A stretch of 13,656 nt of DNA from Ichthyophonus hoferi (Eukaryota; Opisthokonta; Ichthyosporea; Ichthyophonida; Ichthyophonidae): assembly GCA_002751075.1 (NCBI GenBank), contig NAOQ01000047.1:8189-21844 (forward strand), in the 5' to 3' direction. Below are positions 1 through 8,789 of this stretch, in pieces. A program made the translations under genes and the position numbers. The notes under the pieces are model-generated. The model was given only the letters and a program-made list of their open reading frames with translations. It was not told the DNA's origin and searched no databases. Position 1 is the first letter of the stretch. Each line of letters starts with the position of its first letter.

Positions 1-45
1 TAATAATAATAATAATAAGAATAAATAATAATAATAATAATAATA
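1..45. repeat. (TAA)n microsatellite
   Basis: Trinucleotide array with two interruptions, cut by the window edge. Confidence 0.95.
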
Positions 46-209
46 GGAAGAATAATATTATTAAAATATAGGCTTTCGATGCAAATGATAGATCTGTCGA
101 TTAATATGATAATTTTGCTGATCACAGATCATGTTTTTAGGCCCAGTTAACTCACTGTTTAGGTAGCCTGCCTAAGAAAAGTCCTACCGACTTGTTCAAT
201 AATAAAAAT

Positions 210-298
210 ATGGCTTATCGTATGTTATCCGTGTGTGCAAAGGGATATGTTAAAACGTTATTTAATTTGGCATTCCTTGTTCTTTTAAATAAATACAG
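210..298 (+). CDS. Possible N-terminal leader exon (tentative)
   Basis: An ATG in good context (A at -3, G at +4) opens MAYRMLSVCAKGYVKTLFNL and continues AFLVLLNKYR. It is hydrophobic with scattered Lys and Arg and no acidic residues, as in a mitochondrial presequence or signal anchor. A weak GT donor (GTCACA) at 299 would leave phase 2. That phase would fit an acceptor ending at 1358 directly before exon 1. Human NUDT9 does have a mitochondrial leader. The frame otherwise runs into the poly-Ile reading of the (ATT)n array. This is an inference from composition and phase only. Confidence 0.2.
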
Positions 299-322
299 GT
301 CACAGGAACACTTTTATCTATC

Positions 323-374
<52 letters not shown>
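323..374. repeat. (ATT)n microsatellite
   Basis: About 17 uninterrupted ATT units. They explain the apparent poly-isoleucine reading frame across this region. Confidence 0.97.
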
Positions 375-1359
375 GCTATATTATTATTATCTGTATCACC
401 ATTTCTTTCTTTTTCTTTTCTTGTAATTGTCGTCAGGAATATAGAATTTTTACCATTTTTACAAAAAAAATAGTAGCATACAAATCATAAATAGTAATAA
501 ACCTTGGAGCAAAGAATCTTACCTCGTTATATACTCACTTAACACTTTATTATACATGTTTTTTCTTCAATCTTTTTCTTGTATTAAAAACTTCAGTTTA
601 CCAGCAGGTGAATTGCGTACCTTTTTGGTCTTAATATATATATATACATTAAACTACGTTAATACGTTAACTATATTAATACAATAGTACATACAGTCAT
701 ACAGACCTGCATTTTTTTATATAAAATTTTATTTGTTATTAGTTATTATTATTTTTATCAGATATATTTTGTGGGCATGCTCTCGTTCCTTCCGTTATTC
801 TCTCCAACCAATTAGTAGCTATGTAGTATAGATAGGTACAGCTTACATATTTTTAATCGCAAATTTTAGGGAGGCTTATATCCATATAAAGGGATTGACT
901 ATTATAGTATGTTAGTAGTACCTTGTTCACTATATCATATCAAATCGTATTATAACATTGCATGTTGTATTAGACTGATCATTTCAATTACTTTGTATTA
1001 CATTATTATCTCACCACTACCCTCATTTTTTTATATATAATAATAGGATAGTATAATAGTACAATGTAATAGAATCATAATATGCTAGTGTAATGGTGTA
1101 ATAATATAATATATAATAATATGATAGTATAATAGTGTTAGAGAATATTGGCATAATAATATGACAATTATATAGTATAATAGTATGTGACTATATTCAT
1201 AGAATAGTATGCTACTGAAGCATGGTATAATATTGTAATAGAATTGTGTTGAAATGAATTATATCATCATTTTACTATACACATAACTACAACTACCAAA
1301 TAATATAACTATATATAATGGATTATAGGACCTAACTTATATTCATATTAGTCAAAAGG

Positions 1360-1416
1360 ATGCATGTTAAGGCTAGGATACTACCATACCCTGGCAAAGG
1401 TCCAAATAGAACTGAG
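1360..1416 (+). CDS. NUDT9: NUDT9 exon 1 ([13 protein letters not shown]...)
   Basis: 19 codons ending at a GTATGT donor. HVKAR-x-x-PYPG matches the start of the conserved region of both NUDT9 (KARTSPYPGS) and TRPM2. It may be the true first exon, or an internal exon if an acceptor near 1351 or 1358 is used. Both possibilities leave the downstream frame unchanged. Confidence 0.75.
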
Positions 1417-2097
1417 GTATGTATGTATATATGTATGTATGTTTATTTGTATATATATTCTATGAAAATCCATTGGTATCGATATATACGTATAGGCCTT
1501 ACACAACCTCTATAATTTTCTTATCTTTCTTTCATCAGGTGCTGGACAATAAGGTACTATGGTCAGAGGTATGGCATGATTATAACCCAATTATGTACAC
1601 TGCTCCCAGTGTACTGAGAAAGGTGAGTAGTTTTAAGGTTATTGTTATATTGTGATATAATATAATATAGTATAGGATAATATAATATAATATGATATTA
1701 GGTATGAAAAAATATATATGGAATGATAACATATGTCTTTATAAGCTATATATCTCGGAGATATGCTATTATTATTATTATTCTTATTCTTATTCTTATA
1801 TCACTATTTTTACTATTACTACTCTACCGTTTATTATATGTATTTGTAGACAGGTTGGACCATATTTATAGTAGCATTGCAGCGGGCCTTAATTTAAGCT
1901 TCTTCCCTCCCCTCAGCCGGTTTGGGCAGACACCGACACAACGTCACAAATAAAGTTTAACTGCGTTGATGGCCTAGTTGATCGTACCAGTTTCGAGGGT
2001 ATATATGACGTAATAGATGGTCTGCCAAGGTATACACATACGGCAGTTTTACCTTACAATGTATTTATGGGTTGTTGTTTCTATTGTTATTACATAA

Positions 2098-2132
<35 letters not shown>

Positions 2133-5100
2133 GCCATACTGTATTTTACTGATTTGCTACCTATAGTACATAGTATAATTGAATATTGTAGTACATTATA
2201 TACCATTGTATTTTAATACTGTTTACATATAATTATGATTTCCTTCTTATCCTCTCTATCACCACATATAGAAATCCACATGGTCGGACAGGTATGATTG
2301 GGCGAGGATTGCTGGGTCGTTGGGGACCCAATCACGCTGCAGATCCTATAGTTACCAGGTAAGTAGTAGGTAGTACTAATTTATGTATGTATGTGTGACT
2401 GACTGCATGGCAGAGAGATAGTTGATGTAACGATGATACATTAATATGTAAGTACACGAATGAAATATATGAATAATGATTGACTTTAGTGTTTGTGATC
2501 TGGAACATCGGATATATTCTATTATAATCATTGTTATTGTGTTATTAAATTGGTGTATATAGATTCCCGTTGTATTATATTATAGTATAGTATAGTGTAG
2601 TATTTAATATTATATTTAATTCTAGGATATTTTTTGTATTCCTATATATTATATTATATTATATTATATTATATTATATTATATTATAATAAACGAGATA
2701 GAGCTATAGTTATTGAAGCAATAAGGGTAAGATAAGTATTTGTTTATGTTCATAACTATAGTTATATTATAGTTATAGTTACAATTATGGTTATAGCTGT
2801 CTTTACCAGTGATTGTTCTATTATTTTAATACTGATTGTTTTTTGGTTACAGATGGGCGAGAGATCATAATGGCCAACCGTTACTGGTTAGTTTTAAAGA
2901 TTTATTTGCACCCTATCTAATATTATATATGGGTATTAATGTTACATAAAACAATTTTATATTAATATTTGATTATATACATACATATAGTTATAATCTT
3001 AAAAAAATAGATACAATTATTATACCCAATATATATCTACACTATGTGTAGCGTATCTTGCCCTATCTCTGCCTCTCTCTCATATATCTTATACATTAGA
3101 CAATAATTATAATGGAATATTATTTTTACAGATAGATCACATGAGGGTGTTGGAGTTCATAGCTATTCAAAGGAGGGACTCGGGCCAGTGGGCTATACCT
3201 GGGGGAATGGTAGATGCAGGAGAAACAGTGTCAGAGACCCTAAGAAAGGTGGGTAGAATAAGTATAGGATGATATAAAATGATATGTTATGGTATGTTAT
3301 GAAATGATGTGGTATGATATGGTATAATATAGTATGATATAATATGGGAGGATATTATGTGGTATTATATGATATGATATGGTATAGTATGATGTGATTG
3401 ATATGTTATGCTATGGTACGATATGATGTAATATAATGTGATATAGGATATAGGACGTAGTATATTGTAGTGTGATGTGACATATAGTAGTAGAATACAA
3501 TATAGTGTATTATAATATAATGTCTTGTAGTCTGATCAAATACTATACAATACCATACAAATACTGTAAAGTAATCTAAGTAAAATACTATAGCATACTG
3601 TACCATGCAATACAATACAATACAAGACTATATCATACAATACAGTACAATACTATACCATACCATATAATACAACACAACACAATACTATACCATGCTA
3701 TACCATACCATAAAGTACAGTATAATACAATACAATACCATATATACCATACCATACAGTATAGTACAATACAATACCATACCATACCATACAGTATAAT
3801 ACAATACAATACCATACCATACCATACACTACAATATAATACAATACTATACTATACTATATCCTACGATATAATACAATACAATACTATACTATATCCT
3901 ACCATATAATACAATGCAATGCAATACAATACCATTGTATACTCTGCTATATTATACAATACAATGCAATACAATACCATACTATACCCTATCATACAAT
4001 ACAATACAATACCAATACAATATCATACTATACCCTACTACACAATGCAATACAATACTATACTATACCCTACCATACAATACAATACAATACAATGCAA
4101 TACAATATCATACTATACTATACCATACAATGCAATACAATACCATCCTATACCCTACTATATAATACAATACAATGCAACACAATGCAATACCATACTA
4201 TACCCTACTATACAATACAATACAATGTAATACAATACCATACTATACCCTAACATATAATACAATACAATGCAATACAATACCATACTATACCCTACCA
4301 TATAATACAATACAATGCAATACAATACAATACTATACTATATCCTGCCATATAATACGATACGATACAATATAATACAAAACAATACAATACTCTATCT
4401 TACCATATAATACAATACAATGTAATACAATCTCTTCCCTCTCACCGTAACAATTACATCTATTATCTATCATACAGGAGTTTGGGGAGGAAGCTTTAAA
4501 CATGTTGGAAATGGATAGGGAAGAGGCTAGCAGAGTAAGGGAGGAGGTGGGGAAACTGCTGGCACAAGGGAAGGTAGGCTTAGGTTATGATATTGTAATA
4601 TACTATATATTATATTGTATTATGTTATATTATATTACATTATTTTTAAGCATGTATATTGGTTGGGTAATGTGCTATTGTATGATATATAATGCTATAT
4701 TTATATGTTGTTATATATATATATATATATATATATCGTACATGTTAATATTAGGCGGTCTGTGGATTTAGGTTTTAATGTTGTAAAATGATTGAACATC
4801 GATTTGTTACTCTGGTTTAATTCGGTTAACTCATTGGCTTTCAACAGATAACATCTCGACTTTTGAACAAATAGGACATGATAATTCTTTCCATATATTG
4901 GTTAACCTATATTTAGAAACATAAAATAGACAACTATAATATAATTAATATTAATTTATAATTAATTACTAGTATGTCGTGATTGGTAACTAGAATATTT
5001 CATTAGATAGAGCTCTGGATACCTAGACTACCAATTAGACATGTTAAAAATCATGCCGTGTAATTTTATTAGCTCTGACTTGTATTATCATGTATTTTAA

Positions 5101-6142
5101 ACCAATCAACTATGATTTTATTTTAGAACGTTCGATTATGATTATGAATGACATTTATTTTTTTGTTAAAATTAATTGATTGAACAAGAAATTAAAATTG
5201 GTTGACTTTTAAAAAATAATCATCAATAATTATCAAAGCATAACATATAAAGTTTAAAATAAATATGAATTATTTGCAAAGTACGTTCACTACTACTGTA
5301 TTGTATATTATTTTTTATTTGCTAAGCATATCTGGTTTTTACGTATAATATTAAATGTATATTTAATTTATGTTACTTTTATGATCCCATATTCGTAGGT
5401 CATTCATAATTTAATCATTGCCTTGTTCGCCAACGAAGAGTGAAGCACAAAATATAAAATATAACATAAAATAAATAGCAATGTCTTACAATGCATATTT
5501 TACCATTTTATTAATTCCATCACCCGACTATCATCCTACTATTGCTCTACTATACACCCTACTATCCTCTTGGCATATAATATAGGAGATTTATAAAGGC
5601 TATGTAGATGATCCGAGGAATACTGATAATGCATGGATGGAAACTGTAGCTATGAACTTTCATTGTGATGGCACTGCACTTGACAGGTATGCATAATAGT
5701 AATTGAGATCTGGAGTTCTCTCTCTCTCTTTTACTTTCTCTTTCTCTTTCCTTCTCTTTCTCTCTCTTTTTCTCTCTTTTTTTTTTTTCTCTTTCTTTCT
5801 CCCTCTCTCTTTATTTTTCTCTTTCTCTCTCTCTTTCTCTTCTCTTCTTTCTCTCTCTATTATTGATTGTGTATTCTATCCTGCCCTCTTACATCATATT
5901 ATATTATAATAAGGCTCATATATGTATATCCTATTATATCAGATCGTATACTCTTATTACCATTATCTGCCTTTCCCTTTATATATCTAATCTCAATCTT
6001 TTCTCTTTTCAGCTTTAATCTCCAGGCTGGTGACGATGCAGTGGCCGTTAAATGGATAAAGATCACACCCAATCTTAACCTGTATGCCAATCACAGAGAG
6101 TTCTTGACTCTAGTTGCCAAAATGCATAATGCCAGTTGCTGA
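1360..6142 (+). CDS. NUDT9: NUDT9-type ADP-ribose pyrophosphatase domain protein, 9 coding exons
   Basis: Exons: 1360-1416, 1539-1622, 1917-2029, 2272-2358, 2853-2886, 3132-3248, 4478-4573, 5586-5686, 6013-6142. All introns are GT-AG and all phases agree, giving 272 residues. NUDT9 hydrolyses ADP-ribose to AMP plus ribose 5-phosphate using Mg2+. Seen in order: YTAPSVL (about residues 38-44), [28 protein letters not shown] and KEFGEEA (Nudix box, about 144-171), and [18 protein letters not shown], nearly invariant in the family. The end is [14 protein letters not shown], where human NUDT9 also nearly ends. The ATG at 1360 has A at -3, and an in-frame stop lies just upstream (1333-1335). Human NUDT9 (350 residues) adds an N-terminal mitochondrial leader that is missing from this model. 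[12 protein letters not shown] is closer to the TRPM2 NUDT9-H domain than to human NUDT9, so a TRPM2 C-terminus is the main alternative. Domain identity is very sure; gene identity is less so. Confidence 0.93.
1539..1622 (+). CDS. NUDT9: NUDT9 exon 2
   Basis: 28 codons, phase 0 at both ends, acceptor TTCATCAG and donor GTGAGT. It encodes [14 protein letters not shown] and [10 protein letters not shown], matching the NEKVGWLVEWQDYKP / EYTAVSVLAG stretch of human NUDT9. Confidence 0.93.
1917..2029 (+). CDS. NUDT9: NUDT9 exon 3
   Basis: 113 bases from CCCCTCAG to GTATAC, ending in phase 2. It encodes PVWADTD at the position of human [27 protein letters not shown] follows and has the VDGLxDRxSFxGxY form seen in TRPM2 NUDT9-H domains. 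Confidence 0.9.
2101..2128. repeat. (TA)14 microsatellite in NUDT9 intron 3
   Basis: Perfect TA dinucleotide run between exons 3 and 4. Confidence 0.97.
2272..2358 (+). CDS. NUDT9: NUDT9 exon 4
   Basis: 87 bases, acceptor ACATATAG and donor GTAAGT. The first base completes an Arg codon split by the intron. It encodes [19 protein letters not shown] followed by NHAADPIVT, the most conserved N-terminal block of the family. Confidence 0.96.
2359..2852 (+). other. NUDT9 intron 4 (494 bases)
   Basis: Contains a pentameric TTATA array at about 2643-2690 and imperfect GTTATAGTTATA repeats at 2755-2795. No exon-like segment or RNA gene is seen. Confidence 0.85.
2643..2690. repeat. (TATAT/ATTAT)n pentamer array
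   Basis: About nine pentamer units, nearly perfect, in NUDT9 intron 4. It shares the five-base periodicity of the larger arrays at 3250-4437 and 6216-6405. Confidence 0.9.
2853..2886 (+). CDS. NUDT9: NUDT9 exon 5 (34-base small exon)
   Basis: Acceptor TTGGTTACAG and donor GTTAGT. It completes the split Arg codon and adds [11 protein letters not shown], the counterpart of WKRDSSGNKIM in human NUDT9. At 34 bases it is easily missed by gene finders. Leaving it out shifts the frame by one base. Confidence 0.88.
3132..3248 (+). CDS. NUDT9: NUDT9 exon 6, first half of the Nudix box
   Basis: 39 codons, acceptor TATTTTTACAG and donor GTGGGT, phase 0 at both ends. It encodes [19 protein letters not shown] and [15 protein letters not shown]. 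The last Lys occupies the Arg position of the Nudix REUXEE motif. Confidence 0.96.
3255..3535. repeat. G-containing pentamer-type repeat arm of NUDT9 intron 6
   Basis: Degenerate TATGATATGGTATG units. On the plus strand this arm has many G and very few C, the opposite of the following arm. No gene is present; reading frames through it are repeat-derived. Confidence 0.9.
3540..4437. repeat. C-containing AATAC/CAATA pentamer array of NUDT9 intron 6
   Basis: About 900 bases of AATAC, CAATG and CATAC pentamers with many C and very few G on the plus strand. From about 4151 a higher-order unit with the landmark ATACCCT recurs at 4150, 4200, 4245, 4290 and, altered, at 4340. The unit is thus 45 or 50 bases, always a multiple of five. 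A five-base repeat of this composition lacks stop codons in several frames, which explains the tandem [13 protein letters not shown] open frames here. They are not genes. Confidence 0.95.
4478..4573 (+). CDS. NUDT9: NUDT9 exon 7, second half of the Nudix box
   Basis: 32 codons, acceptor CATACAG and donor GTAGGC. It begins EFGEEALN, carrying the metal-binding Glu residues of the Nudix box. A charged helix follows ([19 protein letters not shown]), where human NUDT9 has a similar EIEEKLHKLF helix. Confidence 0.96.
4574..5585 (+). other. NUDT9 intron 7 (1,012 bases)
   Basis: Begins with TATAT-type repeats and a (TA)n run at 4711-4736. From about 4770 to 5450 the sequence is more complex and not simply repetitive. 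It carries several copies of a GGTTAAC/GGTTGAC/TTGGTAAC-like word near 4823, 4898, 4984 and 5199. I see no open frame, splice-flanked exon or RNA gene. It may be an unrecognisable old insertion, but nothing shows a family. Confidence 0.6.
4711..4736. repeat. (TA)n microsatellite in NUDT9 intron 7
   Basis: Dinucleotide run of about 13 TA units. Confidence 0.95.
5586..5686 (+). CDS. NUDT9: NUDT9 exon 8
   Basis: 101 bases ending in phase 2, donor GTATGC. It encodes [19 protein letters not shown], nearly identical to both human NUDT9 and TRPM2 NUDT9-[14 protein letters not shown] follows, where human has AVNYHDETGEIMD. Confidence 0.96.
5714..5861. repeat. Polypyrimidine (CT/TTTC)n tract in NUDT9 intron 8
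   Basis: About 150 bases, almost all C and T on the coding strand, built from CTCTCT, TTTCTC and a T-run near 5778-5789. It occupies nearly half of intron 8 (5687-6012), and a separate short pyrimidine run precedes the exon 9 acceptor. Such tracts can form triplex (H-) DNA. Serine/phenylalanine-rich frames across it are repeat artefacts. Confidence 0.95.
6013..6142 (+). CDS. NUDT9: NUDT9 exon 9, C-terminus and stop
   Basis: Acceptor TTCTCTTTTCAG; the TGA stop is at 6140-6142. It encodes [17 protein letters not shown] and [27 protein letters not shown] and the Leu-Tyr-Ala motif match human LEAGDDA and KLYASHSQF. The tail is shorter than in human NUDT9. Confidence 0.96.
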
Positions 6143-6184
6143 TTGGTCTATGTGAGATTAATACATCCAATCAATTTATATATC

Positions 6185-6190
6185 ATTAAA
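6185..6190 (+). promoter_or_regulatory. Possible polyadenylation signal ATTAAA of NUDT9
   Basis: ATTAAA, the commonest variant signal, lies 43 bases after the stop codon and is followed by a T-rich stretch. No AATAAA is seen nearby. In AT-rich DNA a chance match is likely, so this is tentative. Confidence 0.3.
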
Positions 6191-6215
6191 AATCACATGC
6201 TTTTATTGGCTATAC

Positions 6216-6405
6216 TATGGTATGTTATCCTATGCTTAATGATGTTATGGTATGTATGTTATGCTATACTTTATTATGCTATGCTATGTATGCTATACTA
6301 TGCTTTATTATGTTATGCTATGTTATGTTATGCTATACTTTATTATGTTATGCTATGCTATGTTATCATATACTTTATTATGTTATGCTACGCTATGCTA
6401 CATAG
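6216..6405. repeat. TATGC/TATGT pentamer array with a 35-base higher-order unit
   Basis: Pentamers TATGC, TATGT and TATAC alternate. The landmark CTTTATTA recurs at about 6269, 6303, 6338 and 6373, a spacing of 34-35 bases (seven pentamers). It starts about 75 bases after the NUDT9 stop, so it may be in the 3' UTR or just beyond. The frames rich in Cys, Tyr, Met and Leu across it are repeat-derived. Confidence 0.92.
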
Positions 6406-6460
6406 TATTACTTGTCATAAATTAATTATGATCACCTATAATTATACTGTTATATTTCAA

Positions 6461-6613
6461 ATGTCAAAACATCAGCGCATCAAAATTTCCAAATGTGATT
6501 GGCCCCCTCCACCCGATGTCACTGCTGCAGCGTACAAGCCAATTCAAGGCATTTGTTTATTTATAATTGTACTATTTAGTTATCAAATACTCGACTATTT
6601 ATGTTTACCCTAG
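6461..6613 (+). other. Short unassigned open frame (50 codons)
   Basis: From an ATG (A at -3) the frame reads MSKHQRIKISKCDWPPPPDV, then a short hydrophobic stretch (GICLFIIVLFSYQIL) and a stop. The local DNA (gattggccccctccacccgatg) is richer in G and C than its surroundings. The minus strand is also open over part of the same DNA. I do not recognise a family. It could be a coding remnant, a regulatory patch or chance. Confidence 0.15.
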
Positions 6614-7046
6614 TGTACATTTTCTAATCAGAAATATCAATATAATATTGTTCTAAACCTCAAGTTAAGCAATGTAAATAGATTCATAAATGGCGAATTA
6701 ATTAATAGCTGTGGTGTTTATATACGATTATCAATAGAAAGTCCAATTTAAGTTACAGAAAAAGTTGCATAGGGTTATATATAATCACCAATTGTATGGA
6801 AGTCCCCTTTCCGATAAAACAGAGTATTAGAGAATCATTTCTGCAAAGCAGAATTGGGGTTTAACAAAATATAATGTTTATTTATGCAGTTGACGATTAC
6901 ACTTGGTAGTGTATACTGACATCCAGGCGTAAGCCCAATTAAAGATTATAAACATTACTATTACCACTGTAGCAGCCACCACAATTTACAAGGTGAAATT
7001 GATAAAATGTCTGTGAGTAATCATAACGAGACTCTTCTAAAACACA

Positions 7047-7229
7047 ATGCAAAACGACTTAGAATCAAAGCCAAATACTGCGGACTTCCCATCGGAAGAA
7101 CCCCCATCAACGTTGACTCCACTTCTCAATCATCACATTACCATGCAGTGCGGAAATTACCATTGCTCTCACTGTATGACTATAATACCCAAACTGAACT
7201 CAGCTTCTAGTCCCAAGAAGGAAAGGTAG
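7047..7229 (+). pseudogene. Possible third fragment of the dispersed element (CxHC motif)
   Basis: A 60-codon frame contains PLLNHHITMQCGNYHCSHCM and then TIIPKLNSASSPKK. It resembles the frame at about 11657-11938, which has YYLHSNITPLADCTHCAISI and IAPKQTKLVSPP at similar spacing. A second frame, from an ATG at 7007 (MSVSNHNETLLKHNAKRLRI), is open over the same DNA. Which frame was ever used is unclear, and no intact gene is proposed. The similarity is by eye and could be coincidental. Confidence 0.3.
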
Positions 7230-7439
7230 AAAGATGGCCATATAACGCTATGTTAATATAATTATCAGGTATATGCTAGTGATCAAATGAAACATATAAT
7301 TAACGTGTTTTATTGGTTAAACCGCTTATACATCTTTGGTAAACAAATCGTATAGCAGATTATAAAACCTTACTATATTATACTATATTATATTGTACTC
7401 TATTGTAAGGCTTATCAAATTATAATCTAAATATTATAT

Positions 7440-8476
7440 GCTAATCCACAGGCTATACCGTTGCAGTACAAGTTTTTCAGTAATCATTATACAATATATT
7501 TTGCGCTCTATAGATGCCAACTGATAATGACTGTTATGACCATTTGCAGGGAAAGCGTGGCTGACACAGTGGTCACAGTGTCAAATTACCAATAACCAGA
7601 TAGGAGGATATTAAATATAGCGCCGGTTATTTTGCATCAATGGTAAAGATACTATAGCAATCTGTAGTACTTCTAGCGACTTGTCACAGGCTTCGAAGTC
7701 GCCAATTGAGTGTTGTATAATAGGACTACATATATATATATATATATTATGATATATACCCCAGGCGTGCCAGGGACCGTATATGTGTGAGCAGCCAGGG
7801 CCTTTATTGTTTTTTTCTTTTCTTTTCTTTTTTACTTCGTTTTGCAGCTGGTTTTTTTTATCTTTTTCGATTAACACCCGTGTCGCTGTTCAATAATCTA
7901 AATGGAACCAATCATAAATATTCATATTGACTAATACAATTCATGAAAGATAACAGAGACCCACTAGGAATGTCTGATTTTATCTCGATAATCCTATTTA
8001 GTGTTTCCTTATCTGGATGGCTCATAACCTGATTCACTAATATATGTGCTTGCACACTATGTATCGACAAAACCAATTTGAATAATGTGTTCATTCAGAG
8101 TTAACGATCTTGTAACATATACCAGGAATCTATTGGTTTGTATATGTGAACGTCTAATTATTTCAGTAATTAATTCGAAAATTTCTTTTGAGCCATTCAT
8201 TCCCTCATCAGTGAGGGCTTTCATCAGCACTCCTCTGATTGACTGCTGATTAATTGCTGATTAATTGCTCAGCTTATTGATTCATGTGACTGATTTTAGT
8301 ATTACAACAATTGTTAGGTCTGGAATCTACCTCTTGTAATTTGAATGATTATAGCGAGATTAATTTATTCATCAAAGTCATAATTAATCAAATATGATTT
8401 TGATACAAATGTTGATATATCAGCAGCTAATCCATGATCCTTGCATCCAAGTGCATAGTTGCTAAACAGTGTAATA
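7440..8476 (-). mobile_element. Old broken copy of an unidentified coding element, copy 1
   Basis: Minus-strand DNA matches plus-strand DNA at 11125-12060 in blocks of the same order. Pairs: 8115-8085 with 11125-11155 (28 of 31 bases), about 8025-8000 with 11307-11331, 7971-7931 with 11360-11399, and 7808-7772 with 11524-11577. Peptide-like pieces: NYALGCKDHGLAADISTFVS (from 8460); ALTDEGMNGSKEIFELITE and HIQTNRF (about 8220-8125); SHPDKETLNRIIEIKSDIPS (about 8020-7955); DFEACDKSLEVLQ (about 7700-7660); and HCDHCVSHAFPANGH (about 7590-7545). These lie in separate frames, so the copy is broken many times. Family unknown: no reverse transcriptase, integrase, transposase or capsid motif is seen. 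Mid-element T-rich and TA-rich insertions add to the decay. Both ends are uncertain. Confidence 0.6.
7729..7748. repeat. (TA)n run inside element copy 1
   Basis: Short dinucleotide expansion absent from the matching part of the other copy. Confidence 0.85.
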
Positions 8477-8789
8477 TGTCAGTATATCACTACATAGGGA
8501 TCTTGCAAGGGACAACAAAAAATGGTAACAGATAGTAAAGTCGTTGGTGAGTGTACGTGTGTAAGAAGTTGAGACGTGTGATGTAGGCACGCCAGCGGTA
8601 AGTGACTATATATAAATATACCTGAAAGATATATCAACATTGACAGCATGCTATCTAGAAACTGCATATAAATTAATGCAAAAAAAGCTGGGGAAACATT
8701 GAATAATCTTTTTCTGTCCAAATGGCGTCATAAACATGGACCGGATGCCAGTTATTTGTTCGCTGACCTTTTTTATTTTAATTTTAAAA

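Larger units (their letters stand above)
1..1359. other. AT-rich 5' flank of the NUDT9-type gene
   Basis: No conserved coding exon is recognised in this stretch. It holds (TAA)n at its start, an (ATT)n array, short polyA/T runs and degenerate ATAATAGTATAAT-type repeats at about 1036-1205. One short ATG frame at 210-298 could be a leader exon (described separately). No TATA or initiator can be chosen with confidence in such AT-rich DNA. Confidence 0.7.

Noticed and set aside
192-473. 93-codon frame with poly-isoleucine
   Set aside because: It reads through an (ATT)n microsatellite from a non-ATG start. Only the first 30 codons after the ATG at 210 are kept as a tentative leader exon.
3406-4375. 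Several overlapping open frames on both strands rich in Tyr, Asn, Thr, Ile, Gln or Tyr, Cys, Ile, Val
   Set aside because: They are translations of pentamer repeats lying in an intron, and they have no splice or family support.
5703-5909. Ser/Phe/Leu-rich frame
   Set aside because: It is the translation of the intronic polypyrimidine tract.
6839-6853. Short palindrome TTCTGCAAAGCAGAA
   Set aside because: A six-base stem is expected by chance in this length, and nothing adjacent suggests a function.
7047-7594. A two-exon plus-strand gene joining a donor at 7226 to an acceptor at 7549
   Set aside because: The frame is compatible, but the second piece is the exact antisense of the conserved CxHC region of element copy 1, so the match is most likely accidental.
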